Positions 34,353 to 41,288 of a DNA stretch of 64,000 nucleotides are shown piece by piece. The notes under the pieces are model-generated. The model was not told the origin of the DNA and searched no databases. It was given only the letters and a program-made list of their open reading frames with translations. Source of the stretch: Stieleria mannarensis (GTDB taxonomy: Bacteria > Planctomycetota > Planctomycetia > Pirellulales > Pirellulaceae); contig NZ_JACEHH010000021.1 in NCBI RefSeq assembly GCF_014154935.1, positions 1 to 64,000 of the forward strand, read 5' to 3'. Position numbers and translations under genes: made by a program. How positions within the stretch are numbered: position 1 is the first letter of the stretch; each line of letters starts with the position of its first letter.

Positions 34353-36398
34353 ATGAGTGTTGCATCGACTGATCTTGAGACCCTCGCGGTCGACACCATT
34401 CGCTCCCTCAGCATGGACGCGGTCCAAACCGCCAACAGCGGTCACCCCGGGACACCGATGGCGCTCGCCCCGATCGCCTATCAGTTGTTCAATCACACGA
34501 TGCAATACGATCCGGCCCAGCCCCACTGGCCCAACCGCGATCGCTTCGTCCTGTCCTGTGGCCACGCTTCGATGTTGCTTTACAGCACGCTGCATCTGGC
34601 CGGCGTTAAAGCGACCGACAAGGACGGCAAGGTCCTGGACGAACTGTCGATCAAATTGGAAGACATCAAGAACTTTCGCCAGATCGGCAGCGTTTGTGCC
34701 GGGCACCCCGAATACGCCGAAGCCGCCGGCATCGAAACCACGACCGGTCCGCTGGGTGCCGGAGTGAGCAACAGCGTCGGGATGGCGATCAGCGAAAAGT
34801 GGTTGGCCGAAAACTACAACACCGACGACCACAAACTGTTCGATTACAACGTCTTCGCCCTGTGCAGCGACGGTGACCTGATGGAAGGCGTCGCGTGCGA
34901 AGCCGCCTCGGTCGCCGGTCACCTGAAACTGGACAACCTGTGCTGGCTGTACGACGACAACAGCATCACGATCGAAGGCGACACGTCACTGGCGTTCTCC
35001 GAAGACGTCGGCAAGCGATTCGAAGGCCTGGGCTGGAACGTCGTGCATGTCGCCGACGTCAACGAACTGTCCAACTTAGCCGACGCGATCGAAAAGTTTC
35101 GCAGCTGCACCGACAAGCCGACCATCATCATCTGCAAGACGATCATCGGTTGGGGTGCCCCGAACAAACAGAACACGCACGGAGCCCACGGTGCACCGCT
35201 GGGCTGGGACGAAGTCGAACTGGCCAAAAAGGCGTACGGTTTCCCGCCCGAAGAAAAGTTCTACATCCCCGACGGCGTGGTCGAACATTTCGCCAACAAC
35301 CTCGGTCAACGCGGCGCGGCCGGGTACGAGAAATGGAACGAAACCTGGTCGGCCTACAAGAGTGCCAACCCCGAAAAGGCGGCCGAGCTTCAGGCGATCT
35401 TTGACGGCAAACTGCCCGAGGGCTGGGACAAAGACATCCCGGAATTCGAAGCCAGCGAGAAAGGCGACGCGACACGCAACAGCAGCGGTAAAGTGCTCAA
35501 CGCGATCGCCAAAAACGTCCCCTTCATGATCGGCGGTTCGGCAGACTTGGCGCCGAGTAACAAGAGCGATTTGAAGTTCGAAGGTGCCGGTGACTTCTTG
35601 CCCAATCAATTCGGCGGTCGCAACCTGCACTTCGGGATTCGCGAACACGCGATGGCCGGCATCGTCAACGGCATCTGCCTGTCGGGCCTCCGCGGCTATG
35701 CGGCGACGTTCTTTGTGTTCACCGACTACATGCGTGGTGCGATGCGATTGTCGTCGATCATGCACCAGCCGATCCTGTACATCCTGACGCACGATTCGAT
35801 CGGCGTCGGCGAAGACGGACCGACGCACCAACCGGTCGAACACCTGTCGGCCTGCCGTGCCATCCCAGGCTTGAACGTGTTCCGCCCCGGCGATGCCAAC
35901 GAAGTCGCCGAATGTTATCGCACGGCGATGCAGATCACCGACCATCCGGCCGCGATGGTGCTGTCACGCCAGAACATGGCCACGCTGTGCCGCACCAAGT
36001 ACGCCGATGCTTCGGGCTGTTCCAAGGGCGGCTACGTGCTGGCTGATTGCGAAGGCACGCCGGACGTCATCTTGATGGGCAGTGGCAGCGAACTCGGCCT
36101 GTGCGTCACCGCCGCCGAAAAACTGACCGCCGCCGGCAAGAAGGTCCGCGTGGTCAGCATGCCCTGCATGGACCTGTTCGCCGAGCAAAGCCAAGCCTAC
36201 CGGGACCAGGTCTTGCCGCCGGAAGTCACCAACCGCGTGGCCGTCGAAGCGGGCCTGAGAATGTCGTGGGACCGCTGGATCGGACTGCAAGGCAAGTTTG
36301 TCGGCATGTCCGGCTATGGGGCCAGCGGACCCTACGCCGAGGTCTACGAGCACTTCGGCATCAACGAAGACGCCGTGGTCGCGGCCGCCGGCGGCTGA
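34353..36398 (+). CDS. tkt: Transketolase
   Basis: A 681-aa thiamine-diphosphate enzyme of normal length. ThDP-binding motif GDGDLMEGVACEAA is visible (CSDGDLMEG), with NSGHPGTPM near the N-terminus, HGAHGAPLG, the pyrimidine-domain segment FFVFTDYMRGAMRL and DSIGVGEDGPTHQPVEHL with its catalytic His. It moves two-carbon ketol units in the pentose phosphate pathway. ATG 34353 gives the usual start. Two exbD genes follow at 5-bp and 4-bp gaps, an unusual arrangement, so the enzyme may be co-transcribed with a membrane energy-transduction component. Confidence 0.95.
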   Translation: MSVASTDLETLAVDTIRSLSMDAVQTANSGHPGTPMALAPIAYQLFNHTMQYDPAQPHWPNRDRFVLSCGHASMLLYSTLHLAGVKATDKDGKVLDELSIKLEDIKNFRQIGSVCAGHPEYAEAAGIETTTGPLGAGVSNSVGMAISEKWLAENYNTDDHKLFDYNVFALCSDGDLMEGVACEAASVAGHLKLDNLCWLYDDNSITIEGDTSLAFSEDVGKRFEGLGWNVVHVADVNELSNLADAIEKFRSCTDKPTIIICKTIIGWGAPNKQNTHGAHGAPLGWDEVELAKKAYGFPPEEKFYIPDGVVEHFANNLGQRGAAGYEKWNETWSAYKSANPEKAAELQAIFDGKLPEGWDKDIPEFEASEKGDATRNSSGKVLNAIAKNVPFMIGGSADLAPSNKSDLKFEGAGDFLPNQFGGRNLHFGIREHAMAGIVNGICLSGLRGYAATFFVFTDYMRGAMRLSSIMHQPILYILTHDSIGVGEDGPTHQPVEHLSACRAIPGLNVFRPGDANEVAECYRTAMQITDHPAAMVLSRQNMATLCRTKYADASGCSKGGYVLADCEGTPDVILMGSGSELGLCVTAAEKLTAAGKKVRVVSMPCMDLFAEQSQAYRDQVLPPEVTNRVAVEAGLRMSWDRWIGLQGKFVGMSGYGASGPYAEVYEHFGINEDAVVAAAGG

Positions 36399-36403
36399 GG
36401 CCG

Positions 36404-36820
36404 ATGAAGATCCCGAATCAGCAGAACCGTCCCTTCACCGGTGCCAACATGACGCCGATGATCGACGTCGTGTTTCTGCTGATCATCTTCTTTCTGGTGT
36501 CCAGTCACCTGGCGCGTCAAGAATCGCGGTTGCCGGTCGAGTTGCCTGTCGCAGCGACTCATCAGCCGCTGAGTGTTGATCCGGTGTCGTTGACGATCAC
36601 GGTCAATCGCGAGCGTCAGATCATGGTCGGTGGAAACGCCGTCGACCTCGCCGGGCTGAACGAGATCCTGGCCGATGTCGTCCGCCGCGACGGCGAATCG
36701 GCATCGCTCCGCATTCGCACCGACGGCGCGGTGCCCTACGGCACGGTCGAACCGATCTTGAAAGCGTCGTCCGAGCAGGGCCTGCTGGACATCAAATTGG
36801 CCGTCAAGGAAGAGGGCTAG
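36404..36820 (+). CDS. exbD: ExbD/TolR family protein 1
   Basis: A 138-aa protein with a short cytoplasmic N-terminus, one membrane helix carrying the conserved Asp (MTPMIDVVFLLIIFFLV) and a periplasmic domain, the canonical ExbD/TolR layout. Such proteins pair with ExbB/TolQ to use the proton gradient for work across the envelope. It starts 5 bp after transketolase and is followed 4 bp later by a second exbD. No exbB/tolQ gene is next to the pair; the partner must be upstream elsewhere or distant. Confidence 0.9.
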   Translation: MKIPNQQNRPFTGANMTPMIDVVFLLIIFFLVSSHLARQESRLPVELPVAATHQPLSVDPVSLTITVNRERQIMVGGNAVDLAGLNEILADVVRRDGESASLRIRTDGAVPYGTVEPILKASSEQGLLDIKLAVKEEG

Positions 36821-36824
36821 GGCG

Positions 36825-37271
36825 ATGCGATTGCCGCGTCACGATCGAACCGGTTCGCTGGAAGTCAAAATGACGCCGATGATTGACGTCGTTTTTTTGT
36901 TGTTGATCTTCTTTGTTTGGACCAGCAGTTTCGAAACGCCGGAGTACGATCTGCCGAGCGCGCTTGCGGAAGTCCCCGCCGGTGGCAGCGAGGCCAACAC
37001 GGACCAGCCGCCGCCGGTCGAAGCGTTCGACGAAATCGTGGTGAAACTGTTGGTGCGTGGCGGATTGCCGGTCATCGAGTTCGGCGGCCAACCGGTCGAA
37101 TCGACCGAGGTGCTGCAAGAGCGTTTGGCGGAAGTCATCGCCTTGGGCGTGCAGCCGCCGGTGATCATCGATCCAGAGTCCGAGGTCACGATGGAACGCA
37201 CCGTGGCCGCCTACGACGCCGCCCGAGCCGCCGGCGCCGACCGCGTTCTGTACGCCACCGCGGCAGAGTAA
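36825..37271 (+). CDS. exbD: ExbD/TolR family protein 2
   Basis: A 148-aa ExbD-like protein. The membrane helix MTPMIDVVFLLLIFFVWTSS keeps the Asp needed for proton use. The periplasmic part is Pro/Glu-rich after the helix and differs clearly from the preceding exbD, so this is an old duplication or a heteromeric pair. It ends 20 bp before the structured repeat array 2. Confidence 0.9.
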   Translation: MRLPRHDRTGSLEVKMTPMIDVVFLLLIFFVWTSSFETPEYDLPSALAEVPAGGSEANTDQPPPVEAFDEIVVKLLVRGGLPVIEFGGQPVESTEVLQERLAEVIALGVQPPVIIDPESEVTMERTVAAYDAARAAGADRVLYATAAE

Positions 37272-37290
37272 GCGTGGCGAGCGGGGCGAA

Positions 37291-37888
37291 GTGTAGAACC
37301 ATTGTCTCAATTGTTCCCCCTCAGCCGTTTCGGCTGAGAGGACCACGGCGGGTGACCGCGTTGCGGCCACCGGGAACAGTTGGGGACAACGGTTCTACAA
37401 TGACCGCACCAGTGTAGAACCATTGTCTCAATTGTTCCCCCTCAGCCGTCTCGGCTGAGAGGACCACGGCGGGTGACCGCGTTGCGGTCACGGGGGAACA
37501 GTTGGGGACAACGGTTCTACAATGACCGCACCAGTGTAGAACCATTGTCTCAATTGTTCCCCCCTCAGCCGTTTCGGCTGAGAGGATCACAGCGGATGAC
37601 CGCGGTGCGGCCACCGGGAACAGTTGGGGACAACGGTTCTACAATGACCGCACCAGTGTAGAACCATTGTCTCAATTGTTCCCCCTCAGCCGTTTCGGCT
37701 GAGAGGATCACAGCGGGTGACCGCGTTGCGGTCACGGGGAACAGTTGGGGACAACGGTTCTACAATGACCGCACCAGTGTAGAACCATTGTCTCAATTGT
37801 TCCCCCTCAGCCGTCTCGGCTGAGAGGAGCACGGCGGGTGACCGCAGTGCGGTCACGGGGGAACAGTTGGGGACAACGGTTCTACAAT
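37291..37888. repeat. Tandem array 2 of about 122-bp structured repeats (5 units)
   Basis: Five units start at 37291, 37412, 37534, 37656 and 37777. They share the outer arms of array 1 (GTGTAGAACCATTGTCTCAA and the imperfect complement). The inner hairpins differ in sequence but keep pairing: CTCAGCCG-TTT-CGGCTGAG, and GTGACCGC-GNT-GCGGTCAC in some units where array 1 has GTGGCCGC/GCGGCCAC. The spacer (about AATGACCGCACCA) is constant within this array and different from array 1. The array lies between an exbD gene and the end of the Cys-rich lipoprotein gene, whose stop is 6 bp away. Confidence 0.93.
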
Positions 37889-37893
37889 GCGAT

Positions 37894-38658
37894 TTAGCGG
37901 CGATACTCGTTTAAGAACCCGCCTCGTGAGGCGGTTTCGGTGCGGGGGTTGAAGATCTTTCGCGTGCGATGCGGGGCGTAGGGTTTGACGGTGGGGTGGA
38001 TCGCGGCCTGATCAGGCGACTCGATGATGACTTCGCCCGACGGCGGTCCGTAGCTCTCGGTCACCACGCCGCCGCAATTGCATCCGCCTTCGCAACCGCA
38101 GGCGGGTTCACAACTGCAGGGCCCTTCGCACCCACAGGCCGGCTCGAAGCCGCATCCGGGTTCAATGCCGCACGCCGGCTCGAAGCCACAACCGGGTTCG
38201 ATGACGCCACAGTCACAGGCTCCTTCGCAGCCGCAGGCCGGTTCGACGATGCAGCTGTCGCATCCATCACAGCCGCTGGAACAACTCGGTGCGAAACCAC
38301 GCCGGGTCGTCGACATCGGCCCCGGGTCGCAACCGCAGCGGTATCCCCAAAGGGTGCGAATGCCGGTGAACACGGATCGACACTGACCGCAGCTTTGCCC
38401 GTTGTAGTTGCCGCAGGAATCACAGGGATCGACACAATCGGCCGGATGGTTGATCCAGGGGTCGACGTACAGTTCGCCGCATCCGGTGCAGGCGTTGCAT
38501 CCGCCGCAGGAAGCGTCGCCGCAACTGGAATCGCAACCGCCGCTGAACCCCGGTCCGCCCATGGGGCCGCAACATCCGGCTCCCATCGGCCCGACGCATC
38601 CCGTCAAGGAGACCGTGATCCATCCAACCAGTAACCATCCAAACACGCGTGACATCAT
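37894..38658 (-). CDS. Cys-rich lipoprotein
   Basis: A 254-aa protein from ATG 38658 (38655 also possible). The signal MSRVFGWLLVGWITVSLTGC carries a lipobox (LTGC). The mature part is extremely rich in Cys, Gly and Pro, with clusters such as CGDASCGGCNACTGCG and repeated EPACGCEG and EPGCGFEPACG segments. The Cys-free C-terminus carries RKIFNPRTE. No catalytic motif is seen. Proteins of this kind are common in Pirellulaceae and may be disulfide-linked envelope components. The DNA repeats inside the gene suggest expansion by duplication. Confidence 0.85.
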   Translation of the reverse strand: MMSRVFGWLLVGWITVSLTGCVGPMGAGCCGPMGGPGFSGGCDSSCGDASCGGCNACTGCGELYVDPWINHPADCVDPCDSCGNYNGQSCGQCRSVFTGIRTLWGYRCGCDPGPMSTTRRGFAPSCSSGCDGCDSCIVEPACGCEGACDCGVIEPGCGFEPACGIEPGCGFEPACGCEGPCSCEPACGCEGGCNCGGVVTESYGPPSGEVIIESPDQAAIHPTVKPYAPHRTRKIFNPRTETASRGGFLNEYRR

Positions 38659-39009
38659 CGTTATCCCATGAAACGAAATCGCTTGCGAATCCTTTGCCAA
38701 AAGCTCTCGCACGCCTTGTGATCCAAACCGACAACAGGCGACGGACGCGCCGTGTCTACGGTCGTCATCGTCAACGCAACCGTCAAAGTTGACTAAAACT
38801 GTTTAAACGGATCGCATCGTTTGCCATCAAACGACGCCCGGCGATCACGCACCGCCGGGCAAAATGCGTCTTCCGCTGCGATCGACGATTTGGGTAGTGT
38901 TCGCCGTCAGACGAGATGGGCCTGTGCGAACCGGATTGAAATCCGCCAAGCCTGTTTCACGAACCGATGTTTCACGGACACCGTTCCCTGCCTCAGAGTA
39001 GCTTTGCTG
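38659..39009. promoter_or_regulatory. Divergent intergenic region, no gene seen
   Basis: About 350 bp between the Cys-rich lipoprotein and the PAP2 gene. A TTGACT followed by AAACTGTTTAAAC (near 38780-38800) is AT-rich and may be part of a promoter, and AAACTGTTTAAA is nearly palindromic. Nothing else is recognisable. Confidence 0.4.
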
Positions 39010-39903
39010 ATGCGATCTGCAGCACCACTGGACGAGTCTTTTCGCGATGACGAACCGCCGCGATCGTCAGCGGAGCCGGGTTCGGATTCCCAGGCCCCCG
39101 CGGCACCGGAATCCCCGTCGGTCGGGCAAACCCCAGCGGTGCGTTTGGTCTACCCACAGACGGAAACATCCAAGGCCGCCTTTCGCGTCAACGCGCTGCT
39201 GTGGTTTGCCGGCATGCTGTTGCTGTCGGTGCCGATGGTCACGCTGATGGACATCTCCGTCGCACGATGGTTTGCCAGAGACCCGCTGCCCAGAGAGTTT
39301 CGCAGCGGGTTGGAATTGATGCAAATCTTCTCACACGGCAGCGGGATCTTCTTGGTCCTGATCGGGATCTTTTTGATGGCACCGCAGTGTCGTTGGCACC
39401 TGCCTCGACTGGCCACACTCGCACTCGGTGCCGGAGCGATCGCAACGTTGGCCAAGATGTTTGTGTTGCGACCGCGTCCGACGGGGTTGAACTTGGACGT
39501 CGCGTCGATCGATTCGGCCTGGCTGTGGGCGTTCGATTGGACGCTTTCGCAGGTCGCCACCTTTGACGCCAGCACCCGTGCCTTTCCCAGCGGAAACGTG
39601 GCGACGGCGACGGCGCTGACCGTAGGGTTATGGATGGTTCTGCCCCGTGGACGTTGGTTGTTCGCGGCGATCTGCTTGGGCACCGGTTTGCAACGGCTGG
39701 CCAGCATCGCCCACTTTCCCAGCGACATTCTCGGCGGCGCGGCGTTCGGACTGATATGGGCCTACGTGTGTTTGCATCCCCGACTGCTGGGCAACCTGTT
39801 TGACAAAATGCAACCCGAATCGGAACCGCGTCGACGACGACGTCAACGGATGAACGACGGCGCAGGCGCGAAGAGCACCGATCAGGGCAAGGTTGCCGCA
39901 TAG
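39010..39903 (+). CDS. PAP2-family membrane phosphatase with an altered motif
   Basis: A 297-aa membrane protein. ATG 39010 precedes a Pro/Ser-rich N-terminal tail of about 65 residues and then six or so hydrophobic helices. The phosphatidic-acid phosphatase motifs are KMFVLRPRP (KxxxxxxRP), FPSGNVATA in the place of PSGH, and LQRLASIAHFPSD, matching the SRxxxxxHxxxD block with Gln for Ser. The His that normally acts as general acid in motif 2 is thus Asn. It may be a weak or specialised lipid phosphatase, or a divergent sub-family. The C-terminus is Arg-rich. Confidence 0.85.
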   Translation: MRSAAPLDESFRDDEPPRSSAEPGSDSQAPAAPESPSVGQTPAVRLVYPQTETSKAAFRVNALLWFAGMLLLSVPMVTLMDISVARWFARDPLPREFRSGLELMQIFSHGSGIFLVLIGIFLMAPQCRWHLPRLATLALGAGAIATLAKMFVLRPRPTGLNLDVASIDSAWLWAFDWTLSQVATFDASTRAFPSGNVATATALTVGLWMVLPRGRWLFAAICLGTGLQRLASIAHFPSDILGGAAFGLIWAYVCLHPRLLGNLFDKMQPESEPRRRRRQRMNDGAGAKSTDQGKVAA

Positions 39904-39996
39904 AGCGTGAATCGAAAAAGCCCACCGATGGCAGCGTGAACCCACGGATGTGATCGGGTTGGGACAGTCCGGGAGGGGAAGCGATGTGTCGGATTC

Positions 39997-40017
39997 ACCC
40001 TCCCTTCCAGGGAGGGT
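39997..40017. terminator. Bidirectional hairpin between converging genes
   Basis: ACCCTCCC-TTCCA-GGGAGGGT, a perfect 8-bp stem located exactly between the end of the PAP2 gene and the stop codon of the LERLETRDLLA-motif gene, which it overlaps by one base. Its position suits a terminator for both strands. Confidence 0.55.
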
Positions 40018-41288
40018 TAATTCTTCACTCGGTGTGATGTTCGGCCCTGGGCGCGGCGACTTCGCACTTTAGTCCACACGGCCCCGGCGACGATCAGCAG
40101 CGCCGGCGCTGCGGCCAATCTGCGGACGCGGGCACGGGTGTCAGTGGTTTCGGCAATGACGGCATCCTGGTCGTCTACGGCAAACGCCACGGTCTCGACC
40201 GGCACCGGAGATGATGTGTCCAACGGTTCAACCATCGGCGGGTCCAGGGCAACCGATCCCGCGACACCGGCCATGGCGTCATCGGGTGAACCGCCGAATT
40301 CGAACACCAAAGCAACTTCCGGCGACGTGACAGCCGCGAACAAGGGCGTTTCGCTGTGGGCGGCGTCCGCTGCATCGGCCCGAATCACTCCCGGACGCAG
40401 GCCTTCCGAGTCGACGATCGATTCTTTGTCCTGACCAGCCGCGGAGGCTTCGTCCCAACGCGCCTCGGTGTCCTCCCCTTGCGGCGCGAGACGCTGGATG
40501 TTGGTGACGATGAACTTTGATTCACTCGGCAATCGAATCGTCGACGGATCCAGCTCGGTTGCGACCAATTCAGATGTCGTCGACAATCGAATCACTTCGC
40601 CTTCACCTGGCAACTGATCCGTCAATCGGTCGACCGGCGTTTTAACCGATCCCGATTCGATGGAATGCGAGGTCAGTTTGCGAGGCAGCGTCTTGGGCGT
40701 GGAACGAATCGCTTGATCCCCACGTTCTCCACCGTCGGGTGCGAACGGTTCGATCGTCGGTACGTGTGCAAGGGAGGGCATCACGGGGCTGGGGATGATC
40801 TCCAACGGCGACAATCCGCTATCGGCCGGGTCGGTAAACGGGTAGGAATCCAGCACGCCGTCGCCACGATCGATTTCGATCGAGATCGAATCACGGCTGG
40901 ACAAGTCATACTCGGAATCCAACGCAGCCGCGAAACGACCGTCGGACAAGATCGCATCGATCATCGCCGACCGGAGCAACCAATCGTCCTGGGCGGCCCA
41001 GACGTTTTCTGACGCGAAACGATCGCCTGGCGCGGCTACAATCGGTCCGACAATCAATCGCAGGGTGTCGTTGGATCGTCCGTTGACCGGTTCCAGTCGC
41101 ACCACCATCGTCTGGTAGTTGGGAATCGACGGATGATTGGACGCCAGGCTGACCATGAAGTCGACCGTTTCGAAGTCGGGCCCGGCAAGCAGGTCACGCG
41201 TTTCAAGACGTTCCAACATCAGCGGTCGGCTACGGTGACGGCCGTTTCGCTTTCGACGTTGGTCGGACAGATGACGTGTTGGGGTCAT
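40017..41288 (-). CDS. LERLETRDLLA-motif surface protein of the sigma/kinase operon
   Basis: A 423-aa protein. ATG 41288 is chosen because its ATGA overlaps the kinase stop. A basic N-terminus leads to LERLETRDLLAG, a version of the planctomycete LEPRxLLS-type motif found near the start of large extracellular proteins. The middle (FETVDFMVSLASNHPSIPNY onward) is acidic, Ser/Thr-rich and without known domains. The C-terminus has one hydrophobic segment (LAAAPALLIVAGAVWTKV) followed by an Arg/Lys-rich tail, so it is anchored. Coupling to a sigma factor and a kinase suggests it is their output or sensor partner. Confidence 0.8.
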   Translation of the reverse strand: MTPTRHLSDQRRKRNGRHRSRPLMLERLETRDLLAGPDFETVDFMVSLASNHPSIPNYQTMVVRLEPVNGRSNDTLRLIVGPIVAAPGDRFASENVWAAQDDWLLRSAMIDAILSDGRFAAALDSEYDLSSRDSISIEIDRGDGVLDSYPFTDPADSGLSPLEIIPSPVMPSLAHVPTIEPFAPDGGERGDQAIRSTPKTLPRKLTSHSIESGSVKTPVDRLTDQLPGEGEVIRLSTTSELVATELDPSTIRLPSESKFIVTNIQRLAPQGEDTEARWDEASAAGQDKESIVDSEGLRPGVIRADAADAAHSETPLFAAVTSPEVALVFEFGGSPDDAMAGVAGSVALDPPMVEPLDTSSPVPVETVAFAVDDQDAVIAETTDTRARVRRLAAAPALLIVAGAVWTKVRSRRAQGRTSHRVKN

